Of a DNA stretch of 64,000 nt, positions 33,665 to 45,027 are shown one piece after another. The DNA comes from Salminus brasiliensis. Its lineage: Eukaryota; Chordata; Actinopteri; Characiformes; Bryconidae. The position numbers were made by a program, and so were the translations under genes. The notes beneath the pieces were generated by a model. That model worked only from the letters and a program-made list of their open reading frames with translations, had not been told where the DNA came from and did not search any database. The stretch is taken from assembly GCF_030463535.1 (NCBI RefSeq), contig NC_132893.1, positions 31,725,724 through 31,789,723 of the forward strand, read 5' to 3'. The first letter of the stretch is position 1, and each line of letters begins with the position of its first letter.

Positions 33665-36600
33665 CTAACCAACGCTGCTGCTGCTGCTGCTGTGCTCCTG
33701 ACAGGGCTGACTGTGTCTGTAATGCATGATATAAACTGCAGTCTGGTGCCACCAGTAGAACATCAGCACCACCAACACATGCCAGAGCTGGTGACTCGCA
33801 CCCAGGTAGTTTAGCTGCCCTGTTAAAACGACATGTCATTTAGGGTTAAAATCTCAGAATTGTTTCCTATCTTGGGCAGTGCGGTCACATCACAAACCTT
33901 AAACATAAAAAATTATATCATCCCAGAAACTACAGCCGTTTATCCCTACTATTTATTAATCCCAATGCAGAAATTACTGTAAATTATTATTTTTAACCCA
34001 CAGTCCCACAGAGTTCAATTTTAGGGCCTACAAAATTTCTGTTAATCATGACAGTAATGAAGTTTTGTAGGCCAACATACAGGATCTAAGTGGTCAATTC
34101 GTCATTCATAGCCTATAAATCCCATTAATGCTTACGACTGATTTGCTTCTTCCAGGTTTTATTAGGAGGTAGCACGGCTCCATGTGTTTTATACGAGATG
34201 AGGATCTGTACCCTTACCTGGAAAGTAGCGTTCAGGGACTTTACTGATGTAGAACAGGAAGGCAGAGGCAGCAATCAGATACATGATCATGACTCGTGGG
34301 AAAAACACCTGGATTGGGTAAGAAAATGCAATTTACATCCCACGTGTCTCCATACCCATCCATCTCAATGGTTAAACATACGGTAACAGGAAATGCCATC
34401 CTTCAGGAATGGTTTATACAGTGCCGCTAGAACGTATGTGAACCCTTTACCATTTAACCCAACAAGTTTAGCCTGAATTATGAAGTCCTTAGACAATAAG
34501 ATAAAGCATGCAAAACATATTTCATGTATTTATTTAAAAGAAATATCCAATCTTAAATATCTTTTTTGGAAAAAGTGTGTGAACTTTTGCTTTCAATCAC
34601 CAATAACTTAACATATTAATATTTCCAGTAACTGGTCAGTAATCCTGCAAATCAGTGAGAGGAATTTTGGTCCATTGCTGCTTTATCTTGGCGTGATGGT
34701 GAGCTTCCTTGCTATTTACTGAAGTATTTGCTGGTATTATCCAGAAATTAAAGTTCCATTAAAAACGTTTAGCTGTCAATGGTGCCAAGGCAACCAACTA
34801 CCATCCCCATGCTTCACAGTTAGGAAGATTGGGTTTTTGCCAAACATGATGCTTTTCAGTTAAATCCAAAAAGTTCTCATTTGGCTTAATTTGGCTTCTG
34901 TTTTTTATTTAATGGTATATTTAATGTTGGAAATAATATGAAATAAATAAATGTATTTATGTATAAATGTATATAAACAATAACAAGTTGTTTAATTCGG
35001 TGGTCTGCAAAAGAGCTTATACTGAGCTAAACTAACCAAAGTGGTCCTCGGCTACCCTTCGTTATAAACGTTCAGTGGGGATGACCGCTTACCTGTACAA
35101 TCTCAGTGTGGAAGCCTCCGTTGAGCCAGACCCAGTGACAAGCAGGGATGATGCCATATCCGGCCACAGAGCAGAAGATGGTGGAGCGCAGCGCCTTCCA
35201 CTCTTGCGTGTGGTAGAGCGGGTGGATCTGAGCGGAGAACACGGCCAGAATCAGAGCCAGAACCGTCACCAGGTAGACCTGCCGCCAGAACTGAGGAGAG
35301 ACCGAAGGGACATGAGACCAATTACAAAAACATTATAGAAGCCAGTGACTCAACTGTGCTCCTCAAAACTGGCACGGTGGTTAACTTGTGAAGGATTTAG
35401 CCTCACTTTCAATTCCTCTAACCAAGCTGTTGTAAACGGTAAATACAGCGTCTCAGCTAATCTACTGATTTCCTCCCATTGTTCTTTTCAATTGAATATC
35501 TGAATAGCTTTAACTCTAATTCACATGCCACTGATAAACTGTAGAGCACTGGTAAATGTGTCATACACTGTTGCAGTAGAAGGCGTAGAAGACCCCCGGG
35601 ACATAGCAGCCCAGAATGCCCACAGAGATTCCAGCATAGTCCAGCGACAGCCAGCGACGACTGGTCTTCTCAGACCGATGACAGCAGAAGAGGTGATAGC
35701 CCACAGAGCACAACATACACACCTAAACACAAAACCAATTTGTCAACAAGCTTATCATACATTATCCAGACCTAATGCACATACATACTATCCATTCTTA
35801 TATTTATACAAAAACTAAATAATAATAATAATAAATACATATATAGAGTTTTCCTTGATACTGTATGACACTGACTCTCAAATCAGTCCTCAGGGACCCC
35901 AGGACAGACCATATCAGGAGGGACCTGGGGTATCTCAGGACTGACATCAGAACCACTCCTGTACTTGTAATCTTCAAAAATGGACACAAGTACTGACAAA
36001 CGTCAGGCTTCCAGACAGCTTCTACTACAATCCATGGACAAAAGTATTGGGACACACCTCTTAATCATTGAATTCAGGTGTTTCATTTAGTACCATTGCC
36101 ACAGGTGTATAAAATCAAGCCACTAGTTATGCAGTCTGCCTTTTTCCACGCGTCAGTGAAAGAATGGGAGGTTCTAAAGAGCTCACTGAACTCCAGTGTG
36201 AAATTCCCTCCCTCCTAGATCTTCCACCATCAGCTGTGAGTGGTTTCATTGAACAGTGGAAGCATTTAGGAGAAACCATAGAGAGCAGCTCAGCCACCAA
36301 GTGTAAAGCCACCACGTAAAGTTACAAAGCGGGGTCAGGGCCGAGTGCTGAGCTCAGAACATAGTGCAGAAAAGTCTCCAGCGCTCTGAGGCTGCAGAGC
36401 TCTAGACCTGCTGCTTTTAGAGCTGCAAAAGGGAAACCAGCTCCATATTAATGCTTATAGGTTTAGAATGGGATGTCATTAAAGCTCCTGTAGGTGTAAT
36501 GTGTATGTGTCCCAATACTTTTGTCCATATAGCATTTATTTTGTGCAATTTTCCAGATTAGACTGTGTCACACAGTGTCAGAAACTACATAAGCAAGCCA

Positions 36601-37222
36601 TTCTTAAGATATTCGTGCATGCAGTAAGCACCATGCTAATCAGTGGGGAATAAGCTTCCATTATTTGTTAGCTACATGAGCCTCACAGCTGCAGTGCAAA
36701 ACTGAAGGAGCAAATCTGAACACGCTCCAAATGGCAGATTTTGCACATGTTGAAACCACTACTTCTGACAAAGACGTCTCTGTGCACCAACCTGAAAGCA
36801 AAACAGCCCTATGGAGTAGATGACATAGTCCTCCCTGGAAGCCCCAGCAGCCGGCAGCACGGAGGACATGTCGTTCACGCCCAGCAAGAAGAACAGCAGA
36901 AAGCCCAGGAGGTGACTCCAGATGTTAACCGTCTCATTGGACAGAACGAATATGCTGCAACATTGAAACACACACACCCCTCTCAGAGTCCTTAAAGGCT
37001 TCAGCTGCATACTTTCAGTAAAAGGAACGGACCTTACCTTTTTAGACATAGCCTAGAGGGCAGGTGAGCCCTGTATCCATCAGTGATGTACGGGTTCTCT
37101 TTCAGAAACACAGGGATCTGTTCGTAAGTGTACAATCGGATCCCTCTTGGCACAAGAACCGGCCAGTACTGGTAGCTGCCCAGCTCGATGTAATGAGCAC
37201 TCTTCAGCATCTTTTGAGGCAT
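33665..37222 (-). CDS. paqr3: Progestin and adipoQ receptor 3
   Basis: Seven-pass Golgi membrane protein. The mammalian protein holds Raf kinase at the Golgi and dampens MAPK signalling. Coding exons in transcript order: 37038-37222, 36792-36954, 35567-35722, 35093-35290, 34218-34308 and 33665-33819. They join in phase to 315 residues (human 311). The N-terminus reads MPQKMLKSAHYIELGSYQYW, very like mammalian PAQR3. Family motifs are SNETVNIWSH (67-76), S122-x3-H126, D144 and H274-x3-H278, the presumed metal-site residues of PAQR/CREST proteins. The donor of the third coding exon is AGT|gtatga, chosen because it alone keeps phase. The C-terminus is odd: six serines encoded by an AGC run replace the usual mammalian tail. 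Confidence 0.94.
36029..36533. mobile_element. MITE with tggacaaaagtattgggaca inverted termini
   Basis: Both ends carry the same roughly 22-bp terminus in inverted orientation, about 500 bp apart. It shares its terminus, but not its interior, with element T. It lies in a paqr3 intron. The interior keeps Tc1-like phrases ('agctcactgaactccagtgt', 'gaacagtggaagcatttagg'). Confidence 0.75.
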
Positions 37223-37439
37223 CTTGGTTTATCTGGTCACAGCTGGCGTACAGGAGCACTGTGGACGAAACTTCAGTACATGAATAGATCTAGACAGGCA
37301 GGCAGGTAGACATGCTTACTAATAGGCTGTCTACTTAATGAGGCATTACACAACCCAAGGTCTGTCCACCAGTATTTAGACACCCATTGAAATTAGTGAA
37401 CTTCACTAATTTAAGGTGTACCCATATTTACTATAGTTT

Positions 37440-38287
37440 ATTTATTAGTAGGGATGCACCAATACCACATTTTCCTTTCTGATACCGATACCAGATTTGC
37501 AAGTATCTGCTGATACAAAGTACAGATATTCAAAGACTTGAATCTTATCCCAAATAAAATATAATGAGCTTGAAAAAACAGCACTTACTGGCTGAGTTAT
37601 TATTATTGGTAGTTATTATAAGTTATTATTATCATCCTCTTATCCCAAATAAAATATAAGCTTGAAAGAACAGAATTTACTGGTTGAGTTAGAATTATTA
37701 TTATTAGTAGTAGTAGTGGTAGTAGCAGTGTTATTATTATTACTATTATTAGTGCTATTATTATTATTATTAATAATAATAATAATAATTACAATACTAC
37801 TAACAATAATAATGGATTAATAATATTAATAATACATCCCAACTATAATATAATAAGCTTGAAAGAACAGCATTTACTGGTCGAGTTCTAATTATTACTA
37901 TTATTAGTAGTAGTAGTAGGAGGAGGAGGAGGAAGAGGAGGAGTAGGAGTGGTGCCATTATTATTAGAATTGTTATTACTATTATTAGTGCTATTAATAA
38001 TAATCTTATCCAAATATAATAAGCTTGAAAGAACAGCATGTACTGGTTACGTTATAATTATTAGTAATATTATTAGTAGTAGAAGTAGTGCTAGTGCTAT
38101 TAATAATAGTAATTATAATAAATTATTATTATTATTATTATTAGTAGTAGTGCTATTAGTAGTAGTAGTAGTAGTAGTAGAAGTAGTGCTAGTGCTATTA
38201 ATAATAGTAATTATAATAAATTATTATTATTATTATTATTAGTAGTAGTGCTATTAGTAGTAGTAGTAGTAGTAGTAGTAGTATTGC

Positions 38288-38324
<37 letters not shown>

Positions 38325-38433
38325 TCTTATCCCAAATAAAATATAAGCTTAAAAGAACAGAATTTACTGATTGAATTCAAATTATTATTATTATTAGTAG
38401 TAGTAGTTATTTACTCTTATTAGTGCTATTAAT

Positions 38434-38466
<33 letters not shown>

Positions 38467-39166
38467 CTTATCCAAGCAAAGAATAAAATATAATAAGCTT
38501 GAAAGAACAGCATTTACTGGTTAAGTTATAATTATTACTAATATTAGTAGTAGTAGAAGTAGTAGTAGTGCTATTAATAATAGTAATCATAATAATTATT
38601 ATTAGTAGTAGTATTGCTATTATTATTATTGTTGTTGTTGTTTATTTATTATCCCAAATAAAATATAAGCTTGAAAAAACAGCACTTACTGGCTAAGTTA
38701 TTATTATTGGTAGTTATTATAAGTTATTATTATCATCCTCTTATCCCAAATAAAATATAAGCTTGAAAGAACAGAATTTACTGGTTGAGTTAGAATTATT
38801 ATTATTATTAGTAGTAGTGGTAGTAGCAGTGTTATTATTATTACTATTATTAGTGCTATTAATAATAATAATAATAATAATAATAATCTTATCCAAATAA
38901 AATATAATAAGCTTTAAAGAACAGCATTTACTGGTTAAGTTATAATTATTACTAATGATTAGTAGTAGTAGTGCTATTAATAATAGTAGTCATAATAAAT
39001 TGTTATTAGTAGTAGTATTGCTATTATTATTATTATTATTATTATCCTCTTATCCCAAATAAAATATAATAAGCTTGAAAGAACAGAATTTACTGGTTGA
39101 GTTAGAATTATTATTATTATTAGTAGTAGTAGTAGCAGTGTTATTATTATTACTATTATTAGTGCT

Positions 39167-39199
<33 letters not shown>

Positions 39200-39735
39200 C
39201 TTATCCAAATAAAATATAATAAGCTTTAAAGAACAGCATTTACTGGTTAAGTTATAATTATTACTAATGATTAGTAGTAGTAGTGCTATTAATAATAGTA
39301 GTCATAATAAATTGTTATTAGTAGTAGTATTGCTATTATTATTATCATTATTATTATTATTATCATCCTCTTATCCCAAATAAAATATAATAAGCTTGAA
39401 AGAACAGAATTTACTGGTTGAGTTAGAATTATTATTATTAGTAGTAGTAGTAGTGGTAGTAGCAGTGTTATTATTATTACTATTATTAGTGCTATTATTA
39501 ATAATAATAATAATAATCTTATCCAAATAAAATATAATAAGCTTTAAAGAACAGCATTTACTGGTTAAGTTATAATTATTACTAATGATTAGTAGTAGTA
39601 GTGCTATTAATAATAGTAGTCATAATAAATTGTTATTAGTAGTAGTATTGCTATTATTATTATTATTATTACCCTCTTATCCCAAATAAAATATAATAAG
39701 CTTGAAAGAACAGCATTTACTGGAAAATTTCAGAT
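37440..39735. repeat. Macrosatellite of ATT/AGT triplets with conserved spacers
   Basis: The spacer tcccaaataaaatataataa, followed by 'gcttgaaagaacagcattta' and 'ctggttgagtta', recurs about a dozen times. Between spacers are runs of ATT, AGT and AAT triplets of changing length. The later units (about 38750-39700) are longer, roughly 300-bp composite units with little divergence. It lies in the first intron of paqr3. Confidence 0.93.
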
Positions 39736-40461
39736 CTATAAAAATGTCTCTATAGTTTGCAACTCCACATCTGCTTTCTGACCCACGGTCACAGCTGTAT
39801 TTACTGCCCATGTCTCTGTCCTTCACTGCTCGACTCCGGTCACTCTCCTGCACTGCTGTTTCATTAGGCTGTAAAGCCCTGCACTGGTAATAATGGCATT
39901 AAAACCAGGAAATTCATTTAACTGCATGCAATCAAATCCTCAGAGCCAGTTTCCAACAGGAGGGCAGAAGGGGGCGGATTCTTCAGAGACCCCAGAGTTC
40001 AGCAGTGACCCTAGACTGTTGACAGCAGAGCCCAGCAAACTGCTAGGAGTATCTTCAGCTTTGTAAACCTGCTCGCTAGAGATCAAGGGGAAATGCAGTA
40101 AATCGGTCAGATCCTCCTTAAATCGGAGGAGCTCCAGGCGCTGGGGAGAAAGCGCTGCATATTTAAGGTGGAGCTGGAAAATCGAGTGTGTATTTTTACA
40201 CTTACCACAACTACTGCTGACTGTCTTAGATTAACACTGACTAGACAAACCCCGCCGTGTTCACACCACTGTCTGAAACCGCCCCTCTGACCACTGGCTG
40301 TCCATACAGCCGCTGATTCCCCTGCTGACCGTCGCCACCATCAGAAGCCAGCCAGCCAGCTAACATGCTAACATGCTAACATGCTAACAACACCGCCTCT
40401 AACGCACGTTTATGAAGCTTTAGATGAAGTAAAGCACATTTTACCAGCCGAACTGTCTCAC

Positions 40462-40700
40462 CTTAAGGTGTCGACCCGGACACATCGCTCACAGGGCTGC
40501 TGTTGTTGTTGTTGTTGTTGTTGTTGTAGCATCGTGTCGCTGCTGGCCGGCCGAGCAGGCAGGCCGGGTGTGTGTGTGCCTCTGAAATGCTGCGACTGGA
40601 AACGCGCAGCGGATCCGCCTCTGTTCCAGTTCCGCAGACTTTCCTCACAGCCAGAAAAACCACGAGTTTTATACAAGCATTAATACAGTCTTCTCACACA
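40462..40700 (-). promoter_or_regulatory. paqr3: Probable paqr3 promoter and non-coding exon 1
   Basis: On the minus strand a good donor (AAG|gtgaga at 40462/40461) follows a CpG-containing stretch (40480-40640) and no ATG-led coding frame of paqr3. The coding start is in the next exon (37222), so this fits a 5' untranslated exon. A TTG/CAA triplet run (40501-40527) would lie inside the untranslated leader. The start site is not defined. Confidence 0.5.
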
Positions 40701-40829
40701 GAGCCTCCCATATTTAATATGAGGAAAAGTGTATTGTTAAATTTGAAGAATTAAATCAGCAGTAATAAGAACTCATTCTGGCAAAATAAATATCAGCTTT
40801 TTATTAAATTAAATAAAATTAAGTTATTA

Positions 40830-41652
40830 TTGCTTATTATTGTTGTTGTTGTTATTATTATTATTCTTATTAGCAGTAGTAGTAGCATTATTATTATTAT
40901 TATTATTATTATTAGCAGTAGTAGTAGTAGTAGTCATTGTAGTAGTAATATTGGTATTATTATTATTAGTAGTAGTAGTAGTAGTTGTAATAGTAGTACT
41001 AGTCATAGTAGTAGTAGTATTGGTATTGTTCTTATTATTATGATTATGATTATTATTATTATTATTAGCAGTAGTAGTAGTAGTCATTGTAGTAGTAATA
41101 TTGGTATTATTATTATTATTAGTAGTAGTAGTAGTTGTAGTAGTAGTCGTAATAGTAGTACTAGTCATAGTAGTAGTAGTATTGGTATTGTTCTTATTAT
41201 TATGATTATGATTATTATTATTATTATTATTATTAGCAGTAGTAGTAGTAGTCATTGTAGTAGTAATATTGGTATTATTATTATTAGTAGTAGTAGTAGT
41301 AGTTGTAATAGTAGTACTAGTCATAGTAGTAGTAGTATTGGTATTGTTCTTATTATTATGATTATGATTATTATTATTATTATTAGCAGTAGTAGTAGTA
41401 GTCATTGTAGTAGTAATATTGGTATTATTATTATTATTAGTAGTAGTAGTAGTTGTAGTAGTAGTCGTAATAGTAGTACTAGTCATAGTAGTAGTAGTAT
41501 TGGTATTATTGTTATTATTATGATTATTATTGTTATTATTATTATTATCAGTAGTTGTCATAGTAATGGTAGTCATAGTACTACTAATGGTATTCTTCTT
41601 CTTATTATTATTATTCTTATTATTATCAGTAGTCGTAGTAGTAGTAGTATTG

Positions 41653-41689
<37 letters not shown>

Positions 41690-41965
41690 CAGTAGTTGTA
41701 ATAGTAGTACTAGTCATAGTAGTAGTAGTATTGGTATTATTGTTATTATTATGATTATTATTGTTATTATTATTATTATTATCAGTAGTTGTCATAGTAA
41801 TAGTAGTCGTAGTAGTAGTAATGGTATTCTTCTTCTTCTTATTATTATTATTATTATTATCAGTAGTCGTAGTAGTAGTAGTATTGGTATTATTATTATT
41901 ATTATTATTATTATCAGTAGTTGTAATAGTAGCAGTAGTCGTAGTAGTAGTAATGGTATTCTTAT
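40830..41965. repeat. 1.1-kb ATT/AGT triplet array with higher-order units
   Basis: Almost every base belongs to ATT, AGT/GTA or related triplets. Landmark phrases (tagtcatagtagtagtagta, ttggtattgttcttattatt) recur at spacings of about 160-180 bp. The long open frames here (392 codons plus, 322 codons minus) are pure triplet repeats (I/S/V or N/T homopolymers) and not genes. Confidence 0.95.
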
Positions 41966-42178
41966 TATATCAAGTCTTGACAGTTGTCAAGGTGTCCAAA
42001 TTTCATGATGAATGGACCAATAAAAATGCATACTGTAAATATGTTTTTTTCCTGGTTGAACTTATATTATATTTACATATGACGTAAAAGTATAATCATT
42101 CAGCCAGGTTCTATGGACTATTATTATTATTATTATTATAGAACAATTAGGGTAATATCTTATGAGCTCAAAAGCTTC
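41966..42178. other. Intergenic, paqr3 to antxr2
   Basis: Contains a copy of the dispersed 'gaatggaccaataaaaatgc' repeat (about 41990-42040) and a short ATT run. No gene. Confidence 0.5.
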
Positions 42179-43108
42179 TTTATTCAACATGTAGCATCCT
42201 TCAAAAAAGATGTGATCTGCTTTCCTTTTCAATAATGTGAAATATCTCTTACAGGCTTACAACTAAGAGGATGTGGGGTTTTTCATTTATCCAGACGGAC
42301 ACACCTTCTTAAAAATCAGTTGATTTAATTTGACAGCAGTGGTCAGGAGATTAATCAGCAATGCTATTGTGTGCTCTATCCGATTGAGAGACATAAGATT
42401 ATTGTTACATGTCTGTTTACTGCCTTTCACTTATGTTCATGTACAGGCACTGAGGGCAGGGTGAGGTCCAGGAACACCAGAGGCCTGAGCCTTTATACTG
42501 TATTTGGAGGATTATCAGCCTGCTTGGGACTGTAACATTCAAGCACAAGCGTCTGCAAGCACAATATTTCCAATAATTCATTGTACAAATTCGTGTAAAT
42601 AGACCAGTGCATATTTTTACTCATCAAACCATGTTTGCTAAATGAAAACTATAATTGATACTTTAGGTTTTGATAAAACTGTTAATTTTACCATTAATTA
42701 AAACCTTAAATTCTACTCTTTAATGCTTCTCTCGCTCAAAATCAGCATATATGACCAGCACTTCATACTGCAGCTAAAAGTTAGGTTTGCAAAGTCGTTA
42801 GAAAAATATCAGACGTGTCAAACGTATGAAAAAACGCATGAAATAGTAAAATTACAACTACTAGTGCACACCTAGAAGCACACTGACTGTCCAGGACACC
42901 GTTTATCAAAAAACCCCATCCATCCATCCATCTTCTTATCCTCTTTGCCCTGGTCAGGGTTGCGGTGGGTCCGGAGCCTACTCAGAATGATTGGGCGCAG
43001 GACAGGAACACCCCCTGGACAGAGCGCTAGTCCATCCCAGGGTTGTCCAGAAATCATGTGCACAAAGAAACAGGCACTTAAGACACTTAAGAAGACACAG
43101 CAGTTGGC
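42179..43108 (-). other. antxr2: Probable 3' untranslated region of antxr2
   Basis: Runs from the stop at 43109 down to a canonical aataaa on the minus strand (plus tttatt at 42179-42184). 42915-43050 is a dispersed fish repeat starting ccatccatccatcttcttat and ending 'ctagtccatccca'. The extent is inferred. Confidence 0.4.
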
Positions 43109-43630
43109 CTAACGACTCTGAATCCTCGTGAACTTGATGCAGCGTCCCTGAAACACAAACAGAGCAGCAGGATGCTGCAATTAAAATGATGAGAAGGTTA
43201 ATGGTCAACCAGCCCAGAGGCTCTCCACACCATTATCTACACCCGTCACTCTGTGGGTCCTCCTCGCTCGCCTCCCCTCATTATCTCCTATCAATATAAA
43301 ACATGACAAAAGACCTGACGCCCCTCTCCCACACAGAGCTGCTTGTGCCCTCATTTAGAGACCGGTAAAACGGCCTGTCCCACCATCCGTTTGCTAGTGC
43401 ACATCAGACTCATCCCGAACCGTCGATGGCACTCCTTCATTCACATCAGGTTCTGTAAATGCTTGTCATGCGGCCTGGAGGAATCGCTCTGGCATGTTTC
43501 CCCACACTGACATTTACAATAATTTGGAATAATTGAACTCAATTGAAGGAGTTTTGATTCTAACGGGCATTGAGGAGGCCCCCGTCTTAAAGGTAAATCA
43601 GGCATGAAGAATGAGTCCAGCCTAATGTTG

Positions 43631-43679
<49 letters not shown>

Positions 43680-44991
43680 CTGTGAGCACAGAGCAGGTAC
43701 CGGTAACAAACAAGACTTCAGGCAACCTGGTAATACAGACACCTTGCTCTGGTGTAAAAATTCCTGAATACATGATAATCACCTAAAATTAGGACTTTCC
43801 AGCAAATATCTGATTTATTGAATGACGTTAAGTGGTGTATCAGCCACGTCTGACCACAAAGCTATCTCGCCAGTCTCATCACACAAGATATTTTATCACA
43901 CCTACCACCCCATACACACACTCTGCACCTATAGTGTATGTATATTGTGTGTATAGTGTCTGTATAGTGTCTGTATAGTGTGTATATTGTATGTACATTG
44001 TGTGTATAGTGTATGTATAGTGTACGTACATTGTATGTATAGTGTGTATAGTGTACATACATTGTATGTATAGTGTGTCTAGTGTATGTATAGTATAGGC
44101 AAAGATTACTTTTAGACTACTTTGTTTATTATATGTTAAGTTCATTCGGTGCATTTCTATTGGTCCATTCATCATGGAATTCCGACCCAGCAAAAAGAAC
44201 AGCCATAATCACATTAAATCAATCTCTTACAGTATGAAACAAAGCCTGATGGACACCCCTATTCATGTAGGCCACGCCTGCCCAACAGTCTGACTTGGCC
44301 CCACTCAGCCTTTTCTTCTCATTTTTACCCAGTAGAGCTGAGTTGTGCTGGAACTCTGCTTACACATTTGCCAACATGGCAGACAATTTTGGCTTTGTTT
44401 TTATAGAACAGAAAGGAAAGGAACCACAGCAGCCATGTTTTCTACAGTCATTGCTCTACACAGACTGGACCGATCTATTTCAGCATAGACTGCAAAACAG
44501 CAAATAGCAAAATACTGGTCTTTTAAAAGAGCAATTAAGCCATAAACAGTAATAAGGCTGAAATGCTTTATATAAAAGTCCTATATACTGCAGCCTGCCT
44601 TTCTGAAACTGAAATATGAAATAAATTAAATACGTACATATCTGTGCATATCTATTACTCTATTAAAACTGTAACCCCCGTATTAGCTGCAGTGCTCCAT
44701 GACCTCCATGTTTGTCGGCCCACTGAAGCCCAAACTGAGTGTGACAGTCAGGTCAGTGTGATGTCAGAGGTCACCCTCCACTCAGAGATATCAGGGCAGA
44801 GTCTCATCGCTGACAGCTGGAAACTCGACAGCCAGACTCCATCCCCTCATCTAATGATGCTAATAGTGATGAATTCTCACTGACACTGATTGTGTGTGTG
44901 TGTGTGTGTTTCATCATAGGTCAATGTGTGTGTGATAGGTTCCATTTCTAACCAGCTTAACAACCACACCCAGCCTAAATGGAGCAGTTCA

Positions 44992-45027
<36 letters not shown>

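Noticed and set aside
34198-34386. Plus-strand frames over paqr3 and antxr2 exons
   Set aside because: Shadows of real minus-strand exons.
35567-35568. Donor A|gtgtat for the third paqr3 coding exon
   Set aside because: It breaks phase; AGT|gtatga two bases on keeps it and matches the family.
40827-42087. Open frames of 392 (plus) and 322 (minus) codons
   Set aside because: Pure ATT/AGT triplet repeats read as I/S/V or N/T homopolymers on both strands, without start context or domains.
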